DNA from: Megamerina dolium
Lineage: Eukaryota; Arthropoda; Insecta; Diptera; Megamerinidae
Assembly (NCBI GenBank): GCA_963854835.1
Contig: OY978525.1
Location: 87,417,671 to 87,481,670, forward strand
Length of the DNA: 64,000 nt
Direction: 5' to 3'
The notes beneath the pieces were generated by a model. It was not told the origin of the DNA and made no database searches. It saw only the letters and a list, made by a program, of their open reading frames with translations. A program made the position numbers and the translations under genes. Each line of letters starts with the position of its first letter. Positions within the stretch are counted from its first letter, which is position 1. Of the stretch, positions 24,926-48,230 are shown piece after piece.

Positions 24926-24996
<71 letters not shown>
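24595..24996 (+). mobile_element. tRNA-derived SINE, copy 2, with expanded TA tail
   Basis: The head has GTGGCTCAGTGGTTAG (A box) and a decayed B box, TGGTTAAATCCCTGG. The body (cacctgtcggcaagcaattg) ends near ccaatgaggcc at about 24920, and a TA microsatellite then fills the tail to 24996. A 14-bp target duplication, ataaccttggctat, flanks it at 24581-24594 and 24997-25010. Confidence 0.92.
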
Positions 24997-25000
<4 letters not shown>

Positions 25001-25010
25001 CCTTGGCTAT

Positions 25011-26707
25011 CAAAATCAGTTATCTTGTTTGCACGACGCTAATTACGATGCTTACAAAAGTAGAAAGTTTACTTGCTTTTCGTGTTCTATGCGTTTAAGG
25101 CATCCTATAGTTTGCGCTATGTAGCCTGCCCTATAGAACTGGTTTGTTCACATACTTTCCAGAAAAAATTGCAACGAGAGAGTAAGATCAAAATTGAATA
25201 ATATATTCTCACAAACAATAAATTTTAAGAAAAAGTATGTGAACGGAAAACCAGTAAAGATTATCAAGTACACAGATAACCGATTGATTTTGACATTTGT
25301 TGTTGTTTTTTTAGCAGAAATTAGCTCGTGCTTTTCTTCCTTGTTTTTTACCTGAACACTTTTCCACTAAAAGCTAGTAATAATTGTTAAAAATTTGTAG
25401 TTGATAGAGCGTAGGCTGTGGAAAAGAGTAGAATTGATTGAATGGGCTTTTAGCTTTAATCACAATTTACAGCCGGGATTAAAATTAAGCTATCCAAAAA
25501 TTATTTGTAAAAGCAAGAGAAAGTGAATAGTTCTACATAATTAAATCCTCTTGTTTTATTTTGGTATATTCATATTATCTGAAAGTTAGTCGGAATAAAA
25601 TTGGCTTAGTATATATCATACTCCCTTCTTGTTCATACTGGCAGGTCTTGCTTGACAATCAGCTGATGGCTTATTATTGTGCTCTTTCTTTCCATTCACA
25701 GTAATACGCATACACAGTGGCGTTACAGAATATTTTGAAAAACTAAACAATTCAACAAAACACCATATCTATATTCTACACTACTTTTATTTGTTATTCG
25801 AATTTTATTATTTTCTATAAATTAAGTTTTACAATAATAAAAATAGTAATAATAATAGTAGCAATTAAATGATAAACATATGTAACATCATATTAAGATG
25901 ACAGCGAAATTAAACAAATCCGGCAGCAAATTTAAATTTGAATTTGAACCCATTCACATCATCACTATCAATTTAAATTGATGACTCGTAGTTATAATCA
26001 AAGTTAAGATAATCTCAAATTTAGTATTGACAATTTCACCTTATAACCTGTAAAAATCTATCAATAATATCGATATTATATTTAAGATGATTTTAGTTTT
26101 CACTATTGTTGTCATTGTTGTGTATTGTGCATAAATAAAAAAAGAGTTTAATAAAATTGTAGCGTGAAGCGTATAGAATTGCAGAGCCCATCTTTTATCG
26201 CTAATCGGTTCTCAGTGAATTTGGCATTATTCCGCATTGTTTACATAGCTTTTTTGGAATTTGCTCGCTCTCGCAGCTAAACTACTGTAAAGTCATATCT
26301 AGAAAAATACTCTCTGATATGGGCAATCTTATTTTCCATCATTCTTGATACTGATGGCTGCTGCTGCTCCACTCTCCAATATAATTAGATATATTGTTTA
26401 TGGAATGTAGCTATTTTAGATCTAGATCCTCAGCGTTTTTCGATATTTCTATGACTTTACTGTCGAAATATATGTGGCTTATATTTATATTTTGCAACAT
26501 TGTTCATGTTTATATATTTAAATAAATGTTTTCCAAAAATTTTCTATACTTTTTTTTAGAAACCAAATTTTCGTCAATTTTCAATGTGTAAACAGATTTT
26601 GAAAGCCATTTGACTGAAATTGGGCATTTTTTCCTATGCTGAAATTTGTACGATTTCGCTGTCGTTTGCATATAGTAGAATTTCATAAATATTGTTATAT
26701 GAAGATA

Positions 26708-26762
<55 letters not shown>

Positions 26763-29700
26763 CGTATATGTTGTATATATCCAACGTACATTTACACAAA
26801 ATACATCTTTATTATCGGCATGGCATTACTTCTTTAAATTTGTTCTTCTACATATAATAGACTTATCTATGCATATAATATAGTTTTATTAAATACAAAA
26901 AAAAAAATTCTTTAATTCTTTTTCATGTTATTTATAACACATCATCAAAGGAATATAGAAAATTTGAAAATTGTAAATAAGGAAATCAAATTGTCATTTG
27001 TGTAATCTGAAAGTATATATAACTAGTATAATTTATTTTTGATTTGCATTATTGAGAAGATTTAATTTCAATAAATTTTCAAATATTTATTTGTATAAAA
27101 TGTCTACGTGTGTATAATAATGATTAATGTATATATACACATGTACAGATAGTTTAGTTTAGGAAGGCGTAAACTATAGTAAGGATTCATGTTGTGTTAT
27201 TGAAATAAGAACCTTTCTAAACTAAACCAAATCTACATATACATATATTTATTTATATATTGGAATAATAAACATATATTTCACATTTCCCACTTAGTAG
27301 GATGTGTTTGCATATAAATGTAGATTATATGAAATGTGCGCTTGCTCGTTTACATATTAAACATTTCATCCAGACTCTCAGAAACAACTTAATTTTCAAC
27401 ATAATATTGTTTGCATTATGTTCGATTGTTGTTTATGCCTCTGAAATCATCAGCCTTCATATGCAAAAGAAGTATATTATTTGTTCGTTATTTCTGTATT
27501 TTTATTTTGTTTTCATTATAAATCTATTTACAGTGTTGCAAGAACAAGCGAAATATCGTGTAACCAAATGTATTGGAATTTTCATTTATTCGCCCGTTTT
27601 AAAAGAATTCATTTTTATAACAATTTAATTTCATCAGTACCGCTAAATACTGCAAATTATTCATGGTCACGCATATTGTCCTTCTTTTTCTTCTTTTGTA
27701 TATACTCCAACATGACATGTTCTGTATTCCACTATCGATCGAAATTAAGTTAGCTGGACAAAAATGTAAAACAATATAGTGATTATAATTGATTTCTGAT
27801 TTGGAATAGGAGAAACAGATTTTCAAAATGATAATATATCTATAACGTTTAATTTCATAAAATAAGTCGAAATCAAAGAAATAATAGTTTAGCTTTGTAA
27901 TTTTATTTAATTTAAACTTTAACTCAATAACTTTTATTTCCAAATCATTATGTATATAAAATTGAAAAACCTAAATTTTAAAGAAACAATTTCAAAAGCT
28001 TTTATCATGAATGTGGATTTTTCCATAAAAACCCGTTTACAATACCAAATTTATCTGCAGTCTACGAATATTAAATGTGAATCCGAACTATGTGCCACAC
28101 ATTTTTAAAGTTCTTTTAATGTTTTGCTCTTTACAAAGGTTCTCAAATTTTATTAACTTTTGTTTTTGAACATGTCAAGTCTATTTTCAATTTGTATTTT
28201 TATCAATTTTAAACATAATCTTCTAACATAATAATTTCGAGTTCGAGTTATCGAAAAAAAAGTTAATTAACAAATCAGTGTACCTATATTTCGATCGTAA
28301 ATGAAATGCAGAACATATCCCAACATTACGATACAAAATTTTCGAAAATGAATAAAGCTTGTTAATTACTACGTGTATCATCCTATTGTTTCATTCATAG
28401 AAAGAAGCAGATTTAAATAGAAATATGGGGAAACTGTGGGACTGTGGTTGGGTCATTCGAGTGCGCATTAAGTGATAAATGTAGCAACTCGAAAGGAATG
28501 AAATATGCTGCTTGTTATTATAACAGAAAGCGAAAAACAATGAATGAAACAATTGTTGTTTTTCTTGATGATGATATGAAGTCTATAAGTAATATAATAA
28601 AATTAAAAAATTAGACGTTTATGCTTTAAAGCATAATTTATATATATGTATACATGTATATTAATTTGATAATTTGTATAAATCTTCTCTGTCTTCTAAA
28701 TTTTTCTTCAAAGTACTTCTCAACAATGCCAAATGTTTCACCAACGCTTATTTTTTTTTTTTTACAAAATTTCAAATTCGGCTCCAATGTTTCAATCAAA
28801 ATAAAAAAACCTAAAAACAAAAAAACAAAAAACCAATTCAAAAAGACAATATTATATAACTGTTTTTTTTTTTTGGTTTGCATCTGTTTGTGTAAAATTT
28901 TGTATCTATTCTGTTGCTATATATGTATAAACACATTTCATTTTTTTCTCTTTATTATAATATTAATAATTATTTGTTCTAAAATTAAATTAAATTTATA
29001 ATTGTAATAATTATAATAATTATATTAATAAGTAATAATAATTATAATGATAATAATCGTAATTGCTGTAATTAAAATTAATATTAAAATTTAATTACAT
29101 TATACTGTGTATGTATAAGGGATTTGCTAATTTTGATTGTAGGTAATGGTTATGAAGTGCTAATGTTATTTATTGCTGCTATTATTTGATGAACTATAAT
29201 AAAGCATATACATAAATACAAAACACATATCTTATGTATGTATAAAGTGAAAGTGAATGCCAGCATTAAGAGGAAAAAAAAAATATAAAATCAAATTCTC
29301 GTGTATAAACAATTAAATGCTGAGTTATATGGATGAATGCGTGTAATATGTATGTATGTTTGTATGTATTTGTATACAAATGGTGACTTTTTAAGTAATG
29401 CATATTGTGTGTATAAATGTATGTTATTTCTATAATGTATAAATAATAATACATTTCAATATAAAAAATATATATGTATGCATGTATGTGTATATTAATT
29501 ATAATAATGAATCATAGCAATAATAGTAATCAAAAGTGTGAAAAAGAAACGCGCATGACATAAATTACTTTTGTTACTGTTGCTGCTGTTGTTGTTGTTG
29601 TTCTTTTCACTTAATAATATATAGTAATAATAACGATGATAACATTACACTTTTCATGCTACAAAACAATTGCTTTAGACAATAAATTCATCAATAGTAT

Positions 29701-29875
29701 TTTCATGGAATTATTCAATATCTAGCTGTTTTAGAATTGTCCGACTGGTAATTTATTGTTTTGTATTGATGACGCACTTATTGTTGGTGATGATTTTCTT
29801 TTTTGCATGACGTTGGCCGTTGCCGCCGCTGCTGTTGATGCTTTTGGGTGCATTGTTGGAAGTATAAAGCATTTA
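25011..29875. other. Long AT-rich intergenic region between PIG-O and the Src gene
   Basis: No gene is recognised. It holds an imperfect inverted pair (actggtttgttcacatactt at 25138 and aaagtatgtgaac at 25232), a TA microsatellite at about 26710-26760, and a hairpin-like pair at about 27149 and 27213 (agtttagtttaggaagg / cctttctaaactaaac). The Src 3' UTR lies in the last part; CAA/TGT triplet runs occur near 29580-29600. Confidence 0.45.
26709..26761. repeat. TA dinucleotide microsatellite
   Basis: An almost pure run of alternating T and A. Open frames of Tyr-Ile repeats here are artefacts. Confidence 0.9.
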
Positions 29876-39202
<9,327 letters not shown>

Positions 39203-39689
39203 CTGCAAAGATAAATAAGAAAAACAAAAATTATATCGTATTTTTAGTTAACACACAAGTATTATTTTTCACTTTGAAATGATTATATTATTACATTCAT
39301 ATGTCGCGCATAGTACTAGTATTGAATCATATATAGTATATAATAAAGACGTAATAAACACATCCATTTTTTAAAATCAAATAGTCAGTCTAGTATTTTA
39401 GCAAAAAAGACACACATACTTCACACGACAGTGCTTTCGAGAGAGCTCTGTGATAAGTCTTCCAAAATCTTCATCTCGATTTCTTCAGAAACGTTACCAA
39501 ATGCGCCTTTAATATTAGAAAGTGATGAAGGTTAAAGACAACTTTTTGTTTGTGTTAAATCAACCAAAATTTCTACTTCGTCAGAATCGAAAGTATATCT
39601 GTAGAAGCCATATATAGTCAAATTCTCTGAAAAATAGAGGAAAACAGACTGTGTGTGATATGGATAGTTTCTATTGTGAAGTAAAGTTC

Positions 39690-40080
39690 ATTCAGGTGCT
39701 ACCTTGGGCTAAGTAAGCAATTGAGAAGTCGAGCCCTCTCTCGAGCCACACTCTACAAGCCTCTCATCATGGCTGCCCTTACATATGGCGTCGAAGCGTG
39801 TATAATTTCCAGCTCCAGGTGAGAGAATGCTCGGAGTATAGAATAAGGTACAACCATGAGCTGTATGCCGATACTGACATAGTAAAGCGCATCAAAATTC
39901 AGCGTCTGCGCTGGTTAAGTCATGTTGAGCGAATGGAAGAACACGCTCCGGCTAAGTAGGTGTTATATTCGGAACCCGCTGGAGGACAACACAGAAGAGG
40001 CAGATTTAACCTGCGGTGGAAAGTACTGGAGAACTTGACAGCGCTTGGAGTTTGTAACTGGCGCCAGCTAGTGAAGATAA
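39690..40080 (+). mobile_element. Decayed RTE-like 3' fragment
   Basis: It matches the 233-1633 element in opposite orientation: pieces like aagcaattgagaagtcgagc, tacaagcctctcatcatg and gttatattcggaacccgctg, with internal deletions. The TAAG tail is missing. It encodes scraps of the RT C-terminus only. Confidence 0.82.
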
Positions 40081-40361
40081 TTAATTAAATTATCCATTAA
40101 GTACAGTCCTTGCAAAACCAATATGTTTCACAAAGGAAACGTCAAATTTGGAATATCTTAATAAATTTTTATAACAAATTTCGATACGTTTTTGAATCGC
40201 ATAGGCTTCACTGCAATACTAATATTATAACAAAAAGAAAAATGTGCTGTCATTTGAAACCAGTGAAATCATCAGTTACATAATACCGAATACATCAAAT
40301 TAGCTCTATTAGCTAGAGAAATATGTTAAGGGGGACTTACACCTTGTCACTCTCAAAAAAA

Positions 40362-42015
40362 AATTTTTTTTTTATTATACTTTTTCTTTATTTATTGAAT
40401 CTATTCCTAACGAATCTAACAATAAGTTTTAAAATCTTAATCTAATTCAACAACATTAGCTCCTTATTATCTAGAGCAATGTTTTTTGTACGATGCACGA
40501 AGGCGCGAAGTATAGCAGGTATTGAGCAAGGTTCTTGCTAGTGTGTTTGGATGTCTTTGTAATCTTCTAGTATATTTTTGTCTAGTATTTTTAACTTCAA
40601 TTTCTACCATTGGGATATTTAAGTCATTGTGTATACATTCATTTCTAATATACCATGGTGCACCAGTTAGCATCCTTAACATTTTAGACTAAGATCTCTG
40701 TATGATTTCAATATTGCTATTACTAGTGTTCCCCCATAATTGAATTCCGTAACTCCAAATTGGTTTTATTATGCTGTTGTACAGTAGGACCTTGTATTTC
40801 AAGTTTAATGGGGATCTGAAATTGATGAGCAGCGCAGTGCAGACAAGAAGCTTTTAATTTCATCTGAGTTCTTTTTGCTTCGATGTGCTTGCGCCATGTA
40901 ACCCGTTTATCTAAGTGTATTCTTAGGTAGGTGACTTCATTTGTATGAGTTATGGCGATATTATTTAGTGTAACTGTCGGGCATGTGCTTTTGTTAAGTG
41001 TGAACGTTACATGTTTACATTTGGACTCATTAACTTTTATGCGCCAGTTAGATAACCATTTTTCAACAAGTACTAAATGCTCCCCTAAATCTGTGGATGC
41101 CTTAATTGGGTTTCGATTACGGCTTAGAATAGCAGTATTGTCAGCAAATGTAGATGTCAACAACCGTGCATCTGTTGGTAGATCGGAAGTATATAATACA
41201 TATAGAATGGGGCTAAGAACGCTGCCCTGTGGAACTCCGGCCTTGATATTGAATTCTTCTGTGGAAAAGTCTTTATATTTTACAACAAAACGACGGTTAT
41301 CTAGGTATGTTTCTAGTATTTGGTGGGAGCTTTCTGGTAGAAGTTTTCTTATTTTATACTTTAGCCCTTCATGCCACACTCTATCAAATGTCTGAGCAAC
41401 ATCGAGGAATATAGCTGAACAATACTCTTTGTATTCAAATGCTTTCCATATCTCATTGGTAATTCTGTTGACCTGCTCGATCGTCCCATGTTTTTCGCGA
41501 AATCCAAATTGGTGCTGAGGAATTATGTCACGTTCTTCAAGATGAGGTCTGAGTTTGGCTAACAGCAGTTTTTCAAATAATTTTGAGAGACATGGTAGCA
41601 AGCTTATGGGTCTGTAGGATGACGCCAATGTTTTATATTTTCCTGGCTTTAGGATCATTGTTACTTGTGATTTTTTCCATTGGTTAGGAAAGTAGCCCAG
41701 TTTTAGCATTGCATTAAACAAAACCACTAAAAATAATACAGCTGCCGTTGGAATTTCAATTAGCATTTTTGTTGTGATGCCATCGAAACCAGGAGCTTTC
41801 TTTGGATTAAGCTGGTACTTAATAATCTCGTTGATTTCTTTGGATGATATTTTGAGGGGAGTGAAGCCACTAGTTGCAGTGCTATGAGGAGGGATTCGAA
41901 AGTCGTTTGCGGGCGGATTGGGCTGGAACACATTACATAAATGTATAGCAAATGTGTTGGCTTTTTCTTCTTCAGTGCGTGACCAATTTCCGACATGATT
42001 TCTGATTGGAAATTC
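40362..42015 (-). mobile_element. Jockey-like non-LTR retrotransposon, 5' truncated
   Basis: The minus-strand element encodes an RT and ends in an AT-rich 3' UTR with poly-A (T run at about 40370). It inserted into the TTAA element. A-rich flanks hide the target duplication. Confidence 0.82.
40467..41992 (-). pseudogene. Jockey-like reverse transcriptase with altered catalytic motif
   Basis: The longest frame (40723-41931, 402 codons) has NPKKAPGFDGITTKML, YRPISLLPCLSKLFEKLL, PQHQFGFREKHGT, FLDVAQTFDRVWHEG (first catalytic Asp), AGVPQGSVLSPILYVLY and TFADNTAILS. The last motif is normally FADDTA; the second Asp codon (41137-41139) now codes for Asn, which should abolish polymerisation. A frameshift near 41950 separates the upstream piece, and another near 40780 separates the C-terminal piece (40467-40682, MLRMLTGAPWYIRNECIHND). 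It is a dead copy. Confidence 0.9.
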
Positions 42016-42617
42016 TGCAAAAAATCATTTTTTTTTACATTTTTCTGATCTAAATCAGCCTGTAAAAGGATTCGTCTCTATTTCGAGAGTATTAGAGATG
42101 AATCCAGATTAATCGTAAGTCTCATGATTCACGTGTTGTACTGTTCTGAAACTTGAACGCGGTTTTCCGAAACTTTAATTTTTCAAACTGGTGTACACGA
42201 TTTCGATCTACTGCATGTTGACAGTTTTACATAAGACAAAAACCATAGTACGAAAATGAATTGTGTGAAAAAATACCCGCCATTTTGTGAAAAATCGAAG
42301 TTTTGAAAAAGTGAACGATCGGGACCTCACTAATGTAACAATAATTGAAAGTCTTCTTGGATTTTTGATTTCAGATAACTAGGGTCGATCTAATCATGTA
42401 CACCGTTTGACCTTTCACTTTTGAGGCGCGCGCTGTTAATGTCATCTCAAGGTCTTGTAAGTCAACACGACTATGGAAAAAAAAAATCATGTGCGGTATT
42501 CTATTGTTCTACTAATAAATAAAAAAAAATTCAAATGAAAATCTTTTCTAGTTTCTTTACAATAAATTGTCAAAAACTAGCTCCAAAATTGGCTTACAAG
42601 GTGTAAGTCCCCCTTAA

Positions 42618-43205
42618 AAAGGCAATTACCCTCTTCGCAGAAAAAAAAAAATACTACCCAACATCGCTGACATTCGTAAATCCCATTTTATAAGCCATCT
42701 TTTGATATAAAAACCTATTGGCATAATCAATGGAGAGCAAACACAAAACAAAATGCAAACAAGAACACTCCACATTGGACAGTTTTGACATATCCGTACA
42801 TGCTTAGGCATTATCCATGCGTATATGAACGAGCATATTCATGCTATTCAACTCACAAACAGAAGATGGTGCCAACGATAAAGCTATCATCATTACATAG
42901 TTACACACAATCAGCCGTCAAGTCAACATACCATACTTTCATATCCTGTCAATAGCCAACAGCTTACTAAAGAATTTCTAAAGAAAAATAACTTTTGATT
43001 TCGTGGCTCTCCTTTTTATTTTTTTTTTCATTTTGTGGTTCTTGTTTGCCTTTTATTTTGGAGTAGGCGAAAAGTATGTCGTCGCAATGTTGCAAAAAAA
43101 ATTTTTTTTCCCAACCTAAAATAAAAAGAAAAAAATAATAATAATAAAATTAAATAAACGAGCGGAAATTAAATGCCAAAGGATTGGCACAATATATATG
43201 GTATG
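42618..43205. other. AT-rich spacer
   Basis: No gene or repeat end recognised. Confidence 0.45.
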
Positions 43206-43215
43206 TACATGCATA

Positions 43216-43582
43216 TATATGTGGGTGCCGTAGCTCAGTGGTTAGTGTGTTCGCCTTCTGATCTGTAGGTCGGTGGTTCAATCCCCGGCTGATGCATAAC
43301 AAATTTAATATCGATAAGATTTTTCTTTCGAACGGTACCCACCTGTCGGCAAGCAATTGGCAATTCTTCCGACAGTAACAACTTGCCATGAAAAAGCTTC
43401 TTAAAGAACTCTGTGACAAAGCTCAGAAAAAGTGATGTCACAAGTGCTCTGCCGTTCGGAACCGGCTAAAATAAGTAGGTCCCTTCTAATATTGTCCAAA
43501 ATTTAAGACGCACAACAGTAATGGAAGAGAAGCTCGGCCAATGAGCCCTTTGGGGCTTTATGTGGCCACATATTTATTTTTT
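43216..43582 (+). mobile_element. tRNA-derived SINE, copy 5, best preserved
   Basis: The head reads GGGTGCCGTAGCTCAGTGG (A box, 43223 on) and GGTGGTTCAATCCCCGG (B box, near 43271). The body includes cacctgtcggcaagcaattg and ccttctaatattgtcc, and the 3' end aatgagccctttggggcttt before an AT tail. A 10-bp duplication, tacatgcata, flanks it at 43206-43215 and 43583-43592. It is the best reference for the family. Confidence 0.93.
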
Positions 43583-43592
43583 TACATGCATA

Positions 43593-46500
43593 CATATAGA
43601 ATAAGCCATATACCTATATTTATGCAATAGCTAGGTATTCAAGAACTAATATTTTATGCTATGCACATATTATTCTTGGAAAAATAGTTTGAGCCAAATG
43701 TTGCTCTATAAATAATTATACATGGCAGTGTTACTTAGGAAAGACAAACTATCGATCGTTACAGTTCTACTGCCAAATAGCAAATTCATATATTGTAGGT
43801 ACATACCATACATAAGTATGATGGAAGGGGAATAAAGAGCCAAAGATACAGCAAAATTACAAAAATGGATATTTGAGATGCCATGACAGGATGCAGAAAA
43901 CTACATATCGCGTATCGCACACCCATATGAGCTTCATACTCGTGTATAGTACATATTATGTGTCAGTTTAGATTTAGCGAACAATGTATGCGAACATTGT
44001 ATATTTTATTGTTTTGAAAAGATGCTTACAAACATGAATCTATGTACATGCATATGTTGCATTCGTGTGTTCTTGAGGAGATACATAAATAGACATACAC
44101 ATAGATAAGTAGTTGCAGATCCAGTCATGTTTCCAACACAATAATATAAGTATTGTAAATTGGATTGCCACAGTCAGAGAACTTATTGCCAATAACTATA
44201 TAGGTAGGTAGATAATACCAACAATGTATGCATGTACAGAAGACGAAAGTAAAAACAAGGCTTTTGCTGGCATATTTATATGGTGTTTATATATTTAGAG
44301 TTGTCGTTTAATAAGTACCTATCCATAACATAATCGATAGCGTCATCGCGTCAACCATGTCGCGCATATTTCCGAGGTTGACCTCATGTGAACGTTCTTC
44401 ATAACAAATTAATGGGTTTTCATTCATATCATTCCAATAGACAGAGTAGAGTCCGGACACGGTATATCAAGCTATTAAATATTAGGCTATATCTTCTGAA
44501 CATTTGACAGCAGTCATTTGGACCCACATTCTGCCGAGGCTACGTATATACATATCATAATTCTTTCGAAGAGAACCAATCATCCGGGGGCATACGTTTT
44601 TACATTTACTATAGACAGTGCAAATAAATAAATAAATAAAACCATCTATACACTATTCATACGACCATATCTGTTTTTATTTACTGCAAATGTATACATT
44701 CGTTCTCTTCTTGGTATCGAAATACATTTGGATATACATTCCGTGCAGAAAATAAAAATAAAAATAGCCATAACAGTTGTATCATGTATCAAACACTTGG
44801 TTATTTTTAAATGCAGAATAACCATCATAGCCATCATCATGGATGTTTGAATATAATCAACATGAAGAACATAATAACAATATGTATAGGACATACGACG
44901 TATGTGTATGTAACGACTTGTCTATTCACAAGAAACCATATAAAATTAACTTTGATCACATCGTACTTCATCGGAAAATACATATGTATTCCTTTTGCAT
45001 CATATTCATACACCGTAATTAACCATTCACCATTTGACACTCTTCATCTAAAGCGATGCTATGTATGAGAATACGAGTATATTACAAATTATTCAGTGCA
45101 AGCAGAAATACAACTTACTCACTTGCTCACATTGGTACATGTATTGATTATTTCACTAAAAGAAGTCTGCATTGTGCTGTCAAACATGAAAAGAATCTCA
45201 TTTCACGGATCTGACCACAGCCACATTTTACAAATAGAAAAGGCAATGCATACCATTAATTGTTTTTATTTTTAACGACTCTTTGTATAACTTTTGAATC
45301 CTTAACGAGCTCATTTTTGTGACCTTGTTTTTTTACCAACGATAATTGTTTTTTATTGCTGTTATCTTGTTTTGCACTCGCTGGTTTCAGGTGGAACTAT
45401 CAAGCGTTGATAGTTTCGCCAGCTGTAGATTGGGGTACAAATTTTATTTTTACCAACTGCAAACATCCTCTCATCCAGGTGGTGTGTTTAAGCATCTGCG
45501 CCACTTGCGATGAAAGATTTGTAGGATTTGTATTTGCTTATTTATTTGAAAGTAGCACTTGTTAGCAAGAACTCCAGGCTGATGTGTTTATTATTGTATC
45601 GAGGGCGATTGCCTCAGGCGCGATAACTAAGGGGGCGCCAAAACTTGGTACTACAGAAAACTATTTTACAGCCTTTTCCGCATTAAATGAAGAAGTGAAA
45701 ACAGTTGTGTTTTGTGTGTTTTGCTAGTGTACTGAGAAACGACAGAAGAAACGAGAATCGTTAATTTCTCATTGGGAACTTACAAAGTCAAGTAAATAAT
45801 AGCTTTTATAATTTTGAAACCCGTAGAAAAATCAAAAGTAAAGTTCAAGTCCAAAATCCACCGACTATAGCAGAATATTGTGACTTGACACCATTGTTTG
45901 GGAATTAAAAAATCCTTATATATCGTCGAAAGCCAATATTCGTTTCAAGCATTCTATATAGTTGATGTAAAATGCTAATGATTCGCAACTGACCACCTAT
46001 GTAAAACATTTTCTTTTACCAATTTAGTATATTTTTCAGTCATTAAATAAATATAAAAATTAGAAAGTCATAACACAAATATGGATTTCCGATTTCCTAA
46101 TTTTCCTTGCACAAGAGCATAACTTGAATGATGGCCTGTATTTTCCCATTCAGCACATTTAATTGAGCCTTCTTTTTCTGGCCAGTCAGAAAAATAAAAT
46201 AAGTGCATTTTTCTAGCACCATCACAATCAACGCCATCTTAAACTATAAAAGTAGCTATCAGTAATTTGCAATTCGATTGTTAACACAACAACATGCTTG
46301 CAAACATCAATTATGCATGTTGAATGGGAATGGGAAGCTCTGGCTATGATGTACTAGCTGATGGATGGAAAATAATACCTTTTGCTGCTGTTGTTGTTAT
46401 CGTGGTTGCTGTGAAGGATGTTCGCTCGTCATGATTTCTATTTTTAATTTATAATACGAGTATTACGAGCTTAGGCTGGACGCTTGGCATAGAGATGTAC

Positions 46501-48228
46501 GTATGTATGTAAGTACAATATAATACATAGATGAATGGCACAGAACTAATCGTTTCAATTTATTTTTAGCATTTTTAAAAATAGCACTGGTGGTCAGTAG
46601 CAATATCATTGATGTTGTATGGTGGCCATGTATACTGAGTGCTTTGTGTTTAATAAATATGCATGAGGATGCCAAGCTTACTTAGTTAATTATTGACGTG
46701 TAGTAAATCATATAAGTATGCAGAATTTGATATACATAAAAAAAAAACCAATAGCAACAACTTGGATTTATGTAGTCATATATGTCGTACATTAATTACG
46801 ATACGTTCACATACGAGTAAAAATAGATTTTCACAATAGATATGCTTTTCTTGGTTGGTAATAGGCGTGTTTGATGATACAAAGTTTGTACTTTTAAATG
46901 AAGTCGACTGTTAGAGTGATGTAACAACAAAAAGTGAGTAACCAATATGTAACACTGTGTAACACGTTGACTAATTTGGGCAGCATTATTTAGAGACTTA
47001 ACCAAAACAATCTCGGATGAAAGTATTTGAAACACAAAAGATTTGTTTTCCAGATCGAAATTTATATTTTTGTTTGTTATTTAAAAACTGACTTGATTGA
47101 CTACCCGTCTGTATTATTTACTAATATTTATTGCGTAATTTGGTGTGAATTTTCTGTTCTCTGTGTACTCTGTTCAATTTTACGTGAAATCTGTATTAAA
47201 TACCAAACAAATTTGTCAATATAAAGCTATGTACATAAACTGCCAGAGAAATATTATGTGTTTTTACACGTTATCCGGATATGTTGCTTTAGAAAATGTA
47301 TAAGAACAATACACTATATTGCTATGTTCTTCTAAAAGAATTTACGTTATCTTGAATCTTTCTTATGAATTTATGTATAAGGACTATGCTTTGTAAGAAA
47401 ATATTTAACATATTTTATTTTGTACTCTATAATAGCACAGAAATATAATAAACAATTTCTAAATCACTAATATAGACTGATAGTGCTGCCAGATGTCAGA
47501 GACAACATTGATGAATCAAACGCACCTACTAGTTTTTATGATGAGTTAAATATTGAGTTTAGGCAATTTCTTATTCTTTTAAATTAAAATGTAATGTATA
47601 TACAATACATATTCGTATATTCGTGCTGTAATAATAATAATAAATTTTCTCAAGTATACATCACGATATATATTGTTAATACATTACTAGATAATCATAC
47701 AATTCCGTTTGGAGGTACCTACATTTATTTTAGTATTGTCGATACCTATTTCAAGCCATCTATTTTCAACGTCACTTTTAAAGAGTTTGTAATACAATGA
47801 AAATACATTTTCAACAGCAACAGGAGGAGCAATAACTGCAATGGCAACTATGACAATAACAAGATTATAAAATTTTCACAATTATTTTCAATTATGCAAA
47901 GTAAGTATGTGAAAATGCATTCATCCATATACTTGTTCGTTTCGTGTGTAATATACATGAAATCGAAGCAACCAGAAGTAGTAGTTTAATTTTATATTTT
48001 TTGCTTTGTTTGCTCGCTCTCTCTCTCTCTCTTCCTCCATAATAGTGCCAATAAATTTGGCATGTGGCAAACATGTTTGTTGCCATTCATTAATCAGACA
48101 CGTTTGAATTTGGCGCCATCATAAGTTATCATCGTAAGATACACATACTACGTATATACATACATATGTATGTCTGTCAATACTTGATTACGCACAGATG
48201 TTATAAATATACATATACTATATGAATG
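43593..48228. other. Long AT-rich region, no gene recognised
   Basis: Searched on both strands for the missing Src SH3 exon without success. Around 45600-45760 a short stretch of higher GC reads like a transposon scrap, but the family could not be named. CAA/GTT triplet runs and TATG microsatellites are scattered. Confidence 0.4.
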
Positions 48229-48230
48229 TA

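Larger units (their letters stand above)
40330..42613. mobile_element. TTAA-flanked element 2, carrying a Jockey-like insertion
   Basis: Flanking TTAA lies at 40326-40329 and 42614-42617. Ends are GGGGGACTTACACCTTGT and ACAAGGTGTAAGTCCCCC, an 18-bp perfect inverted repeat. The element's own DNA is about 40330-40361 plus 42016-42613; the middle is the retrotransposon. Its internal text (cgcggttttccgaaact, a acacgat block, ccattttgtgaaa) resembles the 57727-58619 element. Confidence 0.85.

Noticed and set aside
25138..25255. Short inverted pair that could be a 118-bp MITE
   Set aside because: The arms have gaps and mismatches and no clear duplication; noted only in the spacer entry.
26636..26883. 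Open frames spanning the TA run on the plus strand
   Set aside because: Low-complexity translation with no domain; a microsatellite artefact.
27149..27230. Hairpin of agtttagtttaggaagg with cctttctaaactaaac as an miRNA precursor
   Set aside because: The stem is only about 17 pairs with a loop near 50 bases, weaker than the other two hairpins.
40952..41395. 147-codon open frame opposite the Jockey reverse transcriptase
   Set aside because: Antisense shadow of the RT frame.
43223..43295. Possible true tRNA gene (good A and B boxes)
   Set aside because: The same sequence heads five dispersed copies with target duplications, and the anticodon stem does not pair well, so it is a SINE head.
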